The notes: a model not told the origin generated them from the sequence alone. DNA of 64,000 bases from Planctomycetaceae bacterium (GCA_020638955.1 JACKHO010000003.1:248001-312000), one strand, 5' to 3'; numbered from the stretch's first letter, positions 1 to 9,212 are shown. Made by a program: numbers and translations.

Positions 1-735
1 AACAGACAAACGCGGGCTACAACCAACGCCATGTTCCGTGAGAAACAGGCAGCGAAAAACTCCCTGAGGTGACGAGTTAAGCCGGAATTCTCCGTTGGCC
101 CTGACAAACGGAAGATATGAGTAAACAAGTTTTCCAGGTCCTGCCGCCCCGGCAGAAAGGCCGGAGAAAAAGAAAAACATGAGGGCGGCGATCAAATAGG
201 TCATGACCAAAGCTGAGACAGTCGTTCTGGCGTACGACGAACAGGCGAGTGAAATTGCCGAAAGCTGAACGGCCCAAATCACCAGCAACATGCCTGCCTG
301 CCAGAGTTCATCGCGTGGTACACCACCAAACGAGTATGCAGCTGCCAGCAATGGGAATGAAATCACAACCAGTGAGAGAATGGGGATGAGCCGACTCAGG
401 AGTTTCTGAACCAGAATGGACCACGGCGGTAGAGTGGTCAGCAGCAGCAGCGACAAACTTTCCCGCTCTTTTTCACCAGCCAATGCTCCTGCGGTCATCG
501 CAGGCAGGAACAGATAAATCGCGAGTGCTTCCAGATACACCACATTCCAGAACAGTTCACGACCCGCACCGAGGCTGACATCGGACCGAACATTCCCCCG
601 TTGCCGTAAATGAGCATCAGGCCGCCGACGTATAGCAGCAGTCCGAAGAGCCCACGAATGACATAGGTTACGGAATTGCGACGACTGCTCCGCCAGTTCC
701 TTCTTCAGCAGAGGAATGTCAGGAAGGAAATACAT
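1..735 (-). CDS. ABC-2 type transporter permease, partial, with compensating frameshifts
   Basis: Integral membrane permease subunit of an ABC exporter. The reading frame is open from the ATG at 735 to the window edge (245 codons, 3' end missing). It starts MYFLPDIPLLKKELAEQ, the usual cytoplasmic lead of planctomycete ABC-2 permeases, and carries the family signature GALAGEKERESLSLLLLTT followed by hydrophobic helices (for example LIPILSLVVISFPLLAAAY). Between about 680 and 570 the frame in use reads as polar, Arg-rich nonsense, whereas the +1 frame reads a credible first membrane helix (TYVIRGLFGLLLYVGGLML). Two opposite single-base shifts therefore appear to flank this stretch. The downstream neighbour on the other side is the phoH-like gene, 104 bp away, same strand. 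The cognate ATPase is not in the window. Family call is firm; substrate unknown. Confidence 0.75.
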   Translation of the reverse strand, partial: MYFLPDIPLLKKELAEQSSQFRNLCHSWALRTAAIRRRPDAHLRQRGNVRSDVSLGAGRELFWNVVYLEALAIYLFLPAMTAGALAGEKERESLSLLLLTTLPPWSILVQKLLSRLIPILSLVVISFPLLAAAYSFGGVPRDELWQAGMLLVIWAVQLSAISLACSSYARTTVSALVMTYLIAALMFFFFSGLSAGAAGPGKLVYSYLPFVRANGEFRLNSSPQGVFRCLFLTEHGVGCSPRLSV

Positions 736-839
736 GGAATGCCAGCAACCCCTGAAAGGGTGGAAATGAGACGACCGTCAGACAGTACGTCCATTATGGC
801 AAACCCAGCTGGAAATTTTGAGTGAACGGCGTTTTGCTC

Positions 840-2177
840 TTACAGTAAATCGCTGGCGAGTTCGGCCAGGGCCGACCGTTCGCTCCGCTCCAGGGCGATG
901 TGGGCGAACATGGGCTGACCGACCATGCGGTCGATGAGGTATGTCAGGCCGTTCGACAGCGTGTCGAGGTAAGGATGGTCGATTTGACGCACGTCGCCGG
1001 TGAATATGATGCGCGTCCCTTCACCCGCCCGGGTGATAATCGTTTTGATTTCGTGCGGCGTCAGGTTTTGTGCTTCGTCAACAATGAAAAACACTCGCTG
1101 CAAACTGCGTCCACGAATGTATGACAACGGCGTGATTTTCAATTTTTCCTGATCCAGAAACTCCTGCACCTTTTGAGCGTTCTTCCCTTCGTTTTCCTGT
1201 TTGATAACGGCCAAATTGTCGAACAGCGGCTGCATGTAAGGGTCGAGCTTGGCGGACAGGTCGCCGGGGAGGAATCCAAGGTCCCGGTTGCTGAGCGGAA
1301 CCGTCGGGCGGGCGAGCAGGATCTGACGGAACTGCTGTCGCAGTTCCAAACCGGCAGCCAAGGCCAGCAGCGTTTTGCCGCTGCCTGCTTTACCCGTGAG
1401 CGTGACGAGTTTGATGTCGTCATCGAGCAATGCCGTGAGTGCGAATGCCTGTTCGGCATTGCGAGGCGCAATTCCGAATGCTGAAGGCTTCGTCACACGC
1501 GTCAACACGGGACTGGCTCCACGGCATACGGCCAGCGCCGACTTGGATCCGTTCTTCAGCACGAAGTTTTCATTTGGCACGGGCTCCAGCATTCCGGGAA
1601 TTCTATTCCACGCAACCTGACAGTCTCCCTGATAGAAGTCGTCAATGACCTCCGAGGGAATATCACACACGGTCCGCTTGCCGGTGTAAAGCTTGTCGAG
1701 GCTTTCCGCCTTGTCGTTGCTGTAGTCCTGCGTCGGCACTCCGAAGGCCTTGGCCTTCATGCGGAGGTTCGTGTCTTTGGTCACCAGAATGACGGGACGT
1801 TCTGGCTCGATTTCGTGAAGATGCAGCGCCGAGTTGAGAATTCGATGGTCGGGAGCATCACTGAGGAACGCTTCTTTGAGCTGCGGTGAGGAGGCCACGT
1901 TCAGCACCACTCGCACGTGCCCTAATCCTTCACCGAGTGATGCACCTTCCGGCGAAAGTAAATCGCCGGTCAGTTCATCGAGCGACCGCAAAAACTCGCG
2001 GGCATGGAAATGAATTTCACCGTTGCCGCGTTTGAACTGGTCCAGTTCTTCGATAACGGTGATCGGAATGACGAGGTCGTGCTCTTCAAACCGTCTGAGG
2101 CAGGCAGAATCGTGCAGTATGACATTTGTGTCCAGCACGAACAGTTTCGTATGCGATCCATCGCCTCTCGTCGTCAC
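840..2177 (-). CDS. PhoH family protein (PIN domain + PhoH ATPase)
   Basis: 445 residues, the two-domain PIN-PhoH (YlaK-like) architecture. The N-terminal PIN nuclease-like domain spans about residues 10-150, with acidic positions in LDTNVILHD (D16) and VTKDTNLR (D135). The C-terminal P-loop ATPase has Walker A GKAGSGKT at 262-269 and a Walker B/DEAQ box in FFIVDEAQNL, followed by FTGDVRQID. Such proteins are thought to couple RNA unwinding to RNA cleavage; the substrate here is unknown. The start is GTG at 2177, chosen because GGAGG lies seven bases upstream. It lies 123 bp downstream of tadC on the same strand and might be read through from the Tad operon, but it is a housekeeping type of gene. 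Confidence 0.92.
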   Translation of the reverse strand: MTTRGDGSHTKLFVLDTNVILHDSACLRRFEEHDLVIPITVIEELDQFKRGNGEIHFHAREFLRSLDELTGDLLSPEGASLGEGLGHVRVVLNVASSPQLKEAFLSDAPDHRILNSALHLHEIEPERPVILVTKDTNLRMKAKAFGVPTQDYSNDKAESLDKLYTGKRTVCDIPSEVIDDFYQGDCQVAWNRIPGMLEPVPNENFVLKNGSKSALAVCRGASPVLTRVTKPSAFGIAPRNAEQAFALTALLDDDIKLVTLTGKAGSGKTLLALAAGLELRQQFRQILLARPTVPLSNRDLGFLPGDLSAKLDPYMQPLFDNLAVIKQENEGKNAQKVQEFLDQEKLKITPLSYIRGRSLQRVFFIVDEAQNLTPHEIKTIITRAGEGTRIIFTGDVRQIDHPYLDTLSNGLTYLIDRMVGQPMFAHIALERSERSALAELASDLL

Positions 2178-2300
2178 CTGCGATCCTCCATTGATCAGTG
2201 GTCCGAAGCGCGTTCAATGCCCTGGGAGTATGCCCACTGTATGGGCTACCGGTCAAGAAGAAACTTGCGGCCTGTGAATTCCCCGTTAATCTCGACGTTA

Positions 2301-3443
2301 CTACTCCTGGTTCAACACGTTAACGGCGTCTGTCGTGTTGAGTACGTCGGCCCGATTGTTGGCGAAATCGGTCAGCTGAATAATGGCGGGTCCCATGAGG
2401 AACAGGAAAACCGCCGTCATGAGACAGAACACGGTCGGGAAAAGCATCCAGAACGCAGCTGAATTGGCTTTTTCGTCCGCCCGTTGACGCATGGACTGTC
2501 GGATGTTGTCGCTGTAATCGCCGAGGGCTTCCGAAACACTGGTTCCCATGCGTTCCGTCTGAATGAGGAGCGATGTGAACGAGTGAACTTCGGGAGCATC
2601 GACCCGTTGGCTGAATCCCGTCAACGCTTGATCGAGTGACCCCACGCGGGCTTGTTCGGTGACAATTCGCAGCTCCTTGGCCAAATCGGGATGCACGGGC
2701 TGGATGTCCTTGGAAACCCGACCCAGACTGGACTGCACTGTCATCCCCTGACTGACGCACATGTTCAACAGGTCCAGCATGTCGGGCATGCTACCAGCAA
2801 TACGCTGCACGCGCGACTGAGCCTGGTTTTGAATGTAAACGGCTGGTAACGCCCACCCGATGAGTGGCAACAACAACATGCCGCCGACCAGGAATGGTTC
2901 GAGTCGTTCTGAGGAAATGACCAGCAGCAATCCGCAGGCAAGCACTGGGAGCACAATGGCCAGATACCGGTAGGCATTGAAGTTGTGCCAGGCGTGTGGG
3001 CTGTAGAACCCGGCGTTCCGCAGATTGCGTGTTTCTCGTTCCCGGTTTTCGGGTGATGAGGGAACCATCGCCGCGAGAATGGGAGTTGCTGATCCGAATA
3101 CGTAATCGCCTTTGTCGGCGTAGGGATACTCTTCGTAGTCGTCGGCATCATCCACCGCCACGGGAGCAGCCGTTGGCGTTGGCTTGGGTGGAACAACTGG
3201 TTGGGGTGCAGCGGGAATTACCGGTGGCGTGACGGCGGGAGCCGCAGCAGCAGGTTGCTCAACAACGTCGGAACGTCGTTTTGGTTCGGGAATGGCGTAG
3301 GGGTCATCCGCAACCTGCTGCGAGGCATTGGCTGAGTTGCTGCTCTTGCGGTTGCGAAACCAGCTGAAGAGTTTCCACAGCAAATACACCGTCACCGCCA
3401 GGCCAGTGCCTACGTACAGAATCATTTGTCGTGTGGGATCCAT
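2301..3443 (-). CDS. tadC: Tad pilus inner-membrane platform protein TadC (type II secretion F family)
   Basis: 380 residues. One of the two GspF-like platform proteins of the type IVc (Tad/Flp) pilus machine in the inner membrane. There is an N-terminal helix (ILYVGTGLAVTVYLLWKLF), then a long Pro/Ala-rich linker to about residue 100, and then a typical GspF domain (GSMPDMLDLLNMCVSQGM; RMGTSVSEALGDYSDNIR) with a final helix near FWMLFPTVFCLMTAVFLFLM. The order TadA-TadB-TadC with gaps of 53-57 bp indicates a single operon. The Pro-rich insert is longer than I would expect for TadC. Starts at ATG 3443 (MDPTRQ). It is the last Tad gene seen in the operon. Confidence 0.9.
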   Translation of the reverse strand: MDPTRQMILYVGTGLAVTVYLLWKLFSWFRNRKSSNSANASQQVADDPYAIPEPKRRSDVVEQPAAAAPAVTPPVIPAAPQPVVPPKPTPTAAPVAVDDADDYEEYPYADKGDYVFGSATPILAAMVPSSPENRERETRNLRNAGFYSPHAWHNFNAYRYLAIVLPVLACGLLLVISSERLEPFLVGGMLLLPLIGWALPAVYIQNQAQSRVQRIAGSMPDMLDLLNMCVSQGMTVQSSLGRVSKDIQPVHPDLAKELRIVTEQARVGSLDQALTGFSQRVDAPEVHSFTSLLIQTERMGTSVSEALGDYSDNIRQSMRQRADEKANSAAFWMLFPTVFCLMTAVFLFLMGPAIIQLTDFANNRADVLNTTDAVNVLNQE

Positions 3444-3496
3444 GGTTTTTATCCGTTGTCAGTCGAAATGAAGCGACCGTTGTATGCTTTCAATGA

Positions 3497-4345
3497 TTAG
3501 TTCTGGCGTTTGCGCTGTTGCTGAGGATGCGCCACACAAGGAGCGACCCCGATTTCCAGAATGAATGCCGTTACCAGCGACCGCATTCCCCATGTCGTGG
3601 CCATCAAGTCGGTCAGGTAGTTGGGATCACGGAAAATAAAGAACGCCAGGATGACGGGCGGCAGTGCGATCATCAAAATCGCAGTCGCTCGACTGGCCGC
3701 CGTCGCAGCACGCAAACGTCCCTGAAACTGCAACCGGTCGCGTAATGTCTGTGCCAGTCGCTCCAGCACGCGGACCAGGTCACCACCCGTTTGGCGGTGT
3801 ACGCCGAGGGCGGTCAGCAACAGGCTGGTGGACATCACGCCAGTTCGCCGTGGCAAATCGGAAAGCGATTCTTCAATGTTTAATCCGAGTTGCAGTTTAC
3901 GGGTACAGAACTGCATTTCTGTACCGAGCGGACTCAGGGTGTCGGTGGCGACGACCTGAAGACACTGTTCGAGACTGCGTCCCGTCTTCGCCGCACGGGC
4001 CAACTCGTCGATCATGGGAGGGAGTTGTTCGGAAACTTGTCGTTGACGCTGACCGCGGCTGTACAACGCAAACCCAAAGGGAACCATAAACCCCAACACG
4101 GCGGCGAGTGCCGTCGCAATGAGGTTTTCCTGCCAGACAAACACAGCACCGCCCAACACAATGGCGCAGAAAGCGGAAAGCAGCAGCACCAGTTCGGGAG
4201 AAATGGCCCAACCGGACTGCAGCATGAGCCGGTCGAACCAACCGTTGATTTGGTTGCCAACGGAGTTGTCGTCATCTACGGAGTACGATTCTCGTTCTCG
4301 TAGAATGCCGGAAAAGTCGGTGGCTGGAGGGACTGATGTGTCCAT
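3497..4345 (-). CDS. tadB: Tad pilus inner-membrane platform protein TadB (type II secretion F family)
   Basis: 282 residues. GspF-like inner membrane protein that should pair with TadC as the platform on which the TadA ATPase acts. Two N-terminal helices (ELVLLLSAFCAIVLGGAVFVW and the following TALAAVLGFMVPFGFAL) precede the conserved cytoplasmic domain containing QLPPMIDELARAAKTGRSL, ETGGDLV-like RQTGGDLVRVLERLAQTLR, and a C-terminal hydrophobic segment (AILMIALPPVILAFFIF). It lies 57 bp downstream of tadA and 53 bp upstream of tadC on the same strand. Family assignment is secure from both sequence and position. Confidence 0.9.
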   Translation of the reverse strand: MDTSVPPATDFSGILRERESYSVDDDNSVGNQINGWFDRLMLQSGWAISPELVLLLSAFCAIVLGGAVFVWQENLIATALAAVLGFMVPFGFALYSRGQRQRQVSEQLPPMIDELARAAKTGRSLEQCLQVVATDTLSPLGTEMQFCTRKLQLGLNIEESLSDLPRRTGVMSTSLLLTALGVHRQTGGDLVRVLERLAQTLRDRLQFQGRLRAATAASRATAILMIALPPVILAFFIFRDPNYLTDLMATTWGMRSLVTAFILEIGVAPCVAHPQQQRKRQN

Positions 4346-4402
4346 GGGTCAAATCCACTTATTCACAATGCATTGACTCGGTATACGGTCAATTTCTGAT
4401 GA

Positions 4403-5710
4403 TTAACTTGTTTTGAGTTCTCGTGCGGCGAACAGTCGGGCGTTGAGATCGAATCCTTTGGATGCCATGCGTCGCAGACATTGGGGCTCATAACCGGTCG
4501 CGTAGAACGAACCCATCACTTTGCCAGTCGCATCGACTCCGGCCATACGGAACACGAAAATGTCTTCGAGGTTGAACTCACCGTTCGTTACGCCGGTCAG
4601 TTCGGAAATCCTCATGATTTTGCGTTCACCGCTACTCAGACGGGCTACGTGAACGAAGATTTGCACAGCCGCCGCGATGTATTGACGAGCGACGCTGGTC
4701 GGAAGTTCGGCACCGGAGAGGGCCACCATGAGTTCCAGACGATGCAGTGCATCGCGTGTGTCGTTGGCGTGGACGGTGCTCATGGAACCGTCGTGACCGG
4801 TGTTCATGGCCTGGAGCATGTCGAGCACCTCGCCGCCACGTGCTTCGCCGACGATGATACGGTCGGGACGCATACGGAGTGAGTTTCGGAGCAGGTCGCG
4901 TTGAGTGACAACTCCTTTCCCTTCCACGTTCGGCATGCGGGTTTCCAACCCCACCACGTCTGCCTGCTGCAGTTGCAGTTCGGATGTTTCTTCGATGGTA
5001 ATGACACGCTCGGTAGGTGGAATGAACCGGCTCAGGTTGTTGAGCATGGTCGTTTTACCGGCACCCGTACCGCCTGAAAGCAGAACGTTCAGTCGCGAGC
5101 GGACGGCGTGAATGAGGAAGTCCGCCATTTCCGGGGCGAGTGTTCCCAACTTCACCATGTCTTCGAACTCAAGGATGTTCGACTTGAATCGACGAATAGA
5201 TAACGTCGGTCCACGGAGTGCGAGTGGTGGAATGACCGCATGCAGACGCGAACCATCGGCGAGCTTGGCGTCCACCATCGGCGAGACTTCGTCGATTCGT
5301 CGTCCGGCCTGTCCCACGAGTCGCTGAATGTAGTGCAACAGGTGGTCATCACTGGCGAAGCGAATGTCGGTTCGTTCGAGAATACCGTTCCGTTCGACGA
5401 ATACTGAGTCCGCTCCGTTCACGAGCACGTCGCTCACGGTGGGGTCGTCCATGAGTTCCTGGATGGGACCGAAGCCGTAGATTTCGTCGAGCAGTTCCTG
5501 CACCATGCGAGGGCGATCGCTTACCGGCAGGCCGTTTTCCGGACGGGCCACAAGGTGCAGCGCGAGTGCTTCCAACTGCCGACGGAATTCTCCGTCGCCG
5601 AGTTCACCGGCCTTGGACATGTCGATGGAGTCGACAATTTGGCGGTGCAGTCGGGTCTTCAGTTGCTGGAACTGACGCGAAGGATCGAGGGTTTCGGAGA
5701 AGGCGACCAT
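4403..5710 (-). CDS. tadA: Tad pilus assembly ATPase TadA/CpaF
   Basis: 435 residues, the secretion ATPase that powers pilin assembly at the cytoplasmic face of the inner membrane. The N-terminal domain has the CpaF signature IYGFGPIQELMDDPTVSDVLVN-type stretch (around residues 80-105). The P-loop is GGTGAGKTT (near 215), the Asp box and Walker B region is RPDRIIVGEARGGEVLDML, and the His-box-like segment is SMSTVHAND. Length and motif order match CpaF/TadA rather than PilB or PilT. It sits between the TadG-like gene and tadB, with spacers of about 56 bp on each side, which supports one transcript. Confidence 0.95.
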   Translation of the reverse strand: MVAFSETLDPSRQFQQLKTRLHRQIVDSIDMSKAGELGDGEFRRQLEALALHLVARPENGLPVSDRPRMVQELLDEIYGFGPIQELMDDPTVSDVLVNGADSVFVERNGILERTDIRFASDDHLLHYIQRLVGQAGRRIDEVSPMVDAKLADGSRLHAVIPPLALRGPTLSIRRFKSNILEFEDMVKLGTLAPEMADFLIHAVRSRLNVLLSGGTGAGKTTMLNNLSRFIPPTERVITIEETSELQLQQADVVGLETRMPNVEGKGVVTQRDLLRNSLRMRPDRIIVGEARGGEVLDMLQAMNTGHDGSMSTVHANDTRDALHRLELMVALSGAELPTSVARQYIAAAVQIFVHVARLSSGERKIMRISELTGVTNGEFNLEDIFVFRMAGVDATGKVMGSFYATGYEPQCLRRMASKGFDLNARLFAARELKTS

Positions 5711-5766
5711 GTCTTGCGTTCTCTACTTCTACAGGACGTTGGATGTTTCGTGAGTAATCGAGCGAA

Positions 5767-6980
5767 TCAGTAAGTCAGAGACAGTCGATAAATATACGGA
5801 TTCGCCAACAGGGCAGATCCGGTCGTGTCGTCCGCCAGTGCGGTGCGGGTTGCCATCACCGTAGGCTGGACAGTCATTTCAAGTGAGGAATTATTCTTTC
5901 GTACGTGCAGAACTCGGACGGCGACCAGTCGCTGAACAACGGCATGGGTCCGACCGCTTTCCAGTCCGCGACCAGTCGAACGATACAGCACGACAATTCG
6001 GGTTTTACCCAGCATGTCGCCGAGAGCATCGACCGACGCTCCTTCAATGTGTTCCAGGCTTGGCAGTGAAATGGGGCCTTTGTCGAGACGGAATTCACTG
6101 CCGTACTTCTGCAGGTCTTGCCAGCGCCATCCCTGTTTGATTTGGCGCTGAGTTCCTGAGTTCTCAGATGTGTACCGACATCGACAAGTTGCACGTTGCC
6201 ACGTTTTTTTCTTCTTCCTCTTCGTTACCGGGAAGTGTGCTGTGCAACACGATTTCGGGGATTCCATCTGAGCCCAATTCGACCTTTTTTTTCTTCGTAG
6301 TTGTACTTGTAGTTGTCTTGCCCCTGGCGGCCATCAATTTGAACGGCCCAGGTGTCCGTGCGGCGAGGGTCAGAGTGGATTTCGAGAATCCCGAGAGGCA
6401 TGGCGGGTGCCGGTGCATCATCCAAAGGACGAATGCCCACGACTCGGTTATTCACCGTCGCTTCCGACCGAGCCACAATGTTGGCCGTGTCGTGTCCTGT
6501 TAGATGTGGAAAGAACAGCGAGATGGGGTTTCCATGTCGGCGGTCACAGTGAGCCAACACGACGACGGAGCTGGGAGCCGAGTCGGTTTCCAGAAATACG
6601 GGTTCGCCACCCTTGTCCGTAACGACAACGCGACCGATGGCGACATCAGTCCCCGGTGTCGGATTAATGATGATGGGCTTTCCGGTCGCCGTATTGTGAC
6701 CAGCAATATTGGCAGCCTGCTGACGAACGCGTGCTGCGATTGCTTCTGAATTAGCTGAGGGAGTTAGCAGTTCATCGCACACCATTTCATTGGCGGCAGC
6801 AAGCGCCGCCGCATCGCAGCCGTGCTGCAATTCCAGGGATGCGGTTTCCAGCCAGAGCGAATCCAGAACGAGAGCGAGACACGTACCAACGACAATAATC
6901 GCAATGGCCACAGCCGGCACAAGACTGCCCCGACGCGTGTGACGCAATGTGCGATCGAATTGTCGCTTGAGTACTTTCAC
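5767..6980 (-). CDS. TadG-like pilus assembly protein, frameshifted
   Basis: Expected product is an inner-membrane anchored TadG-like protein of the Tad pilus locus. From the GTG at 6980 the protein has a basic start, a helix (RGSLVPAVAIAIIVVGTCL) and the TadG N-terminal signature LQHGCDAAALAAANEM. The frame is lost at an A8 run (T8 on the plus strand, 6285-6292). The next segment reads on in a second frame to about 6165, and the C-terminal part (QIKQGWRWQDLQKYGSEF to NPYIYRLSLTY) continues in a third frame to the stop at 5767. So about two indels separate one coherent protein of roughly 400 residues. The break region is rich in Lys and Glu codons. A read error at the homopolymer is the simplest explanation; a true pseudogene is possible. 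Flanked by cpaB and tadA. Confidence 0.72.
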
Positions 6981-7016
6981 GTTTTGATTTCCCTGCCGCT
7001 GGATGGATGAGTGTGA

Positions 7017-8075
7017 CTATCGAGTTGCTTCGTTTGCCGAGCGAGGAGGTGCTCCCGCCCCGCCGTTGCCTGAGGGCACAGAGTAGTACCCACCATAGTT
7101 ACCGCCGTAGTCACCACCCCAACCGCTGTTTTCGAATCCGGGTGCGGCCGGCGCACGGCCAACGCCTCCACCGTATCCATAGCCGCCGTAACCACCGCCG
7201 TAGCCGTATCCGCCATACCCATAGGGATTGTTGAGGCGGTTGTAGTCGTAGCGTTCAATGGCGTAGAGGTCTTCCCGTTTGCCATCGCGGAACAGTTGAG
7301 TGCGGCGACCATTCCCTGTGTAGACTTCCGTCACAAAGGCTTTGTCATGCTTTTCCGGTTCGGGCGGATTAATGCCCAGGATTTCATCAAGGGTGGCACG
7401 ATCTTCATCTGACAATTCCACCAGACCTGTGCCTTTGCCATCCGGCGAGTAAATCAGGTGCAGTTCCCCTTTGTCTTTCAGCAGCAACAGGATGTTGGCC
7501 TGCTCGACGCTTACTTCGAGGCTGACAGCGGCTTCGTCCGCGTTCGTTGCCAAACCTGGTTGGGCGTTGCCGTTGACCTGCAGCACTTTGACGCCCTTGA
7601 GCAGCGACATTGTTGTGCCGCCAGTACGAGCTTCGTCTGGAGTGAAGCTGGGTGTGAAGTGCACGTCGACAAAGCCACCGGGACGTACCATCGGGGCGGG
7701 AAGTGTCAACGTAAGGGCTCGCATACCTGGGGAGACGTCGGGATCGGGTCCCTCACCTGCCGGGTAGAGGTCCTCAGTGCTAATTGGCTCGGCTGCTTTG
7801 ATATCGTTCTTCACGATGCGGTTCAGCAGAATGCGATTCGAACGAGCAATGTCGCGTGTAATAGTCGAAGCACGAGCACGTCCCATCCCGATATGTGCTT
7901 CGGTAATGAGCGTTCCCGCTTTCAAATCGGTGAGCGCCATGGGAATGACGTCGATTTGCTCTTCCGGTTGTTCAACCGTCGCGAAGAGCATTTTCTTTCC
8001 GAAGTACATGGCGACCAAAACGGCAATGGCCCCCAGCATCAACATGGTCAGCAGGGCAGGTGATAAACGTCTCAC
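7017..8075 (-). CDS. cpaB: Flp pilus assembly protein CpaB/RcpC with Gly/Tyr-rich tail
   Basis: 352 residues. CpaB proteins are periplasmic, membrane-anchored assembly factors of the Tad pilus with a SAF (antifreeze-like) domain. An N-terminal helix (LLTMLMLGAIAVLVAMYFGKK minus a few residues) is followed by the SAF domain (VIPMALTDLKAGTLITEAHI; ISTEDLYPAGEGPDPDVSPG) and the region PGGFVDVHFTPSF. After about residue 275 comes a low-complexity tail built from YGGYGYGG-type repeats followed by Pro/Gly/Asn residues, which is not part of the CpaB family as I know it. The gene lies 94 bp after the tadE-like gene and 36 bp before the tadG-like gene. Confidence 0.9.
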   Translation of the reverse strand: MRRLSPALLTMLMLGAIAVLVAMYFGKKMLFATVEQPEEQIDVIPMALTDLKAGTLITEAHIGMGRARASTITRDIARSNRILLNRIVKNDIKAAEPISTEDLYPAGEGPDPDVSPGMRALTLTLPAPMVRPGGFVDVHFTPSFTPDEARTGGTTMSLLKGVKVLQVNGNAQPGLATNADEAAVSLEVSVEQANILLLLKDKGELHLIYSPDGKGTGLVELSDEDRATLDEILGINPPEPEKHDKAFVTEVYTGNGRRTQLFRDGKREDLYAIERYDYNRLNNPYGYGGYGYGGGYGGYGYGGGVGRAPAAPGFENSGWGGDYGGNYGGYYSVPSGNGGAGAPPRSANEATR

Positions 8076-8169
8076 GTTTCAACTCCAGTAAATTCTGTCG
8101 GACAACGGCACGGACTACCGCGGTCAGGTGGTGGTGACGTGAATAAACCTGTTCACGTTCAGGCGGGGT

Positions 8170-8583
8170 TTATTCCTTGGTCATATGGGTTTCAGCCACA
8201 ATCGTTTTTCCTTTCAACGAGTAGCCAATGGCCCACAATAAATCCGGTGACGCATCGGAAGAGGGAATCTCGACGGTGACGACAATTTCATCACCCGAGT
8301 GTTCACCCATCCGTGTATACACTTTGGCATTACTTCGCAGTCTCGGCGTCAGGCTGCGATGCACGGCAGCAATGACGTCCCCTTCATAAACTCCATGGAG
8401 CGTGGCCAGCCGCGCTCCCGCATGGGCTGCGTCTTCGACTTTGCCCTGTGCGAGGAACAGAAATGAAAACTCAAACATTCCCATGAGAATGAGCATGAGA
8501 ATGGGCAACACCAACACGAGTTCCATGGTGAGGGAACCACGTCGCCGGTGACGAGTTTTCAAATTCTGGTTCTGGGTTTTCAT
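8170..8583 (-). CDS. TadE-like pseudopilin family protein
   Basis: 137 residues. TadE-like proteins are minor pseudopilins processed by the cognate prepilin peptidase and inserted into or associated with the Tad pilus. The protein has the classical start: a basic stretch (KTRHRRRGSLTMELVLVLPI), Glu five residues into the hydrophobic segment, and a helix LPILMLILMGMFEFSFLFL, followed by a small extracytoplasmic domain with VEDAAHAGARLATLHG. It begins 17 bp after the prepilin peptidase gene and is followed 94 bp later by cpaB. Confidence 0.88.
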   Translation of the reverse strand: MKTQNQNLKTRHRRRGSLTMELVLVLPILMLILMGMFEFSFLFLAQGKVEDAAHAGARLATLHGVYEGDVIAAVHRSLTPRLRSNAKVYTRMGEHSGDEIVVTVEIPSSDASPDLLWAIGYSLKGKTIVAETHMTKE

Positions 8584-8600
8584 GGTGTTAATCCGCCGTC

Positions 8601-9212
8601 CTATTCCGCTGGAGCCGTGACCGGTGCCGACGGAGTATTCGGTTGCGGGATTTCATTAATCGTAGGTGCTTTCCACAGCAGGACAGCCCAGGTTGCAATC
8701 GCGACGGGAGTCGCGAAGGCCATGAATCGTCGCTTCTGTTTGTCGTCGACCGATTCCGCCTTCGGTTTCGCACCAGAGGGGGTCTTACCGGTTCCGACAT
8801 ACTGACTCTTTGTGTTCCGGAACCCTTTGGTCACGACGCTGAAGAGCACAACGCCCACGGTTCCGAGAATGACCGCACAAATGCTGACGAACAGCACATA
8901 GAGCGTCAGACGAAAGCCAAGCCAAATGCTCAACGCGCCCATCAGTTTGACGTCACCAGCACCGCCGCTGCCGACAAACCACAGGACGAACAGAATGCCG
9001 AAGCCAACAACAAAACCGAGTACGCCATCCAGCAGGTGTTCCCAACCGAACATGAACGACACGGCAATTTGATATACCAATCCCAGTCCCAGCATCGGGA
9101 GCGTCAGGAAGTTGGGAATGCGTCGGGTACGCGTATCCCACACTGCCGCCGCGGCCGTGAAAATTCCGGTCGCAGCAATCATGATCAGCGTGGCAGGATG
9201 AAGTGAGAACAT
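8601..9212 (-). CDS. Prepilin peptidase, A24 family (TadV/CpaA)
   Basis: 203 residues, a polytopic inner-membrane aspartic peptidase that removes the leader from prepilins. The two catalytic Asp motifs are visible: WDTRTRRIPNFLTLP near the N-terminus and GAGDVKLMGAL (the GxGD motif) near residue 80. Helices follow, for example LYVLFVSICAVILGTVGVVLF. The C-terminal part after about 150 is a cytoplasmic, Lys-rich stretch and a final helix (FATPVAIATWAVLLW). It lacks the N-terminal methyltransferase domain of larger PilD enzymes, as usual for Tad systems. It is the first gene of the operon; the region upstream holds a near-palindrome. Confidence 0.92.
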   Translation of the reverse strand: MFSLHPATLIMIAATGIFTAAAAVWDTRTRRIPNFLTLPMLGLGLVYQIAVSFMFGWEHLLDGVLGFVVGFGILFVLWFVGSGGAGDVKLMGALSIWLGFRLTLYVLFVSICAVILGTVGVVLFSVVTKGFRNTKSQYVGTGKTPSGAKPKAESVDDKQKRRFMAFATPVAIATWAVLLWKAPTINEIPQPNTPSAPVTAPAE

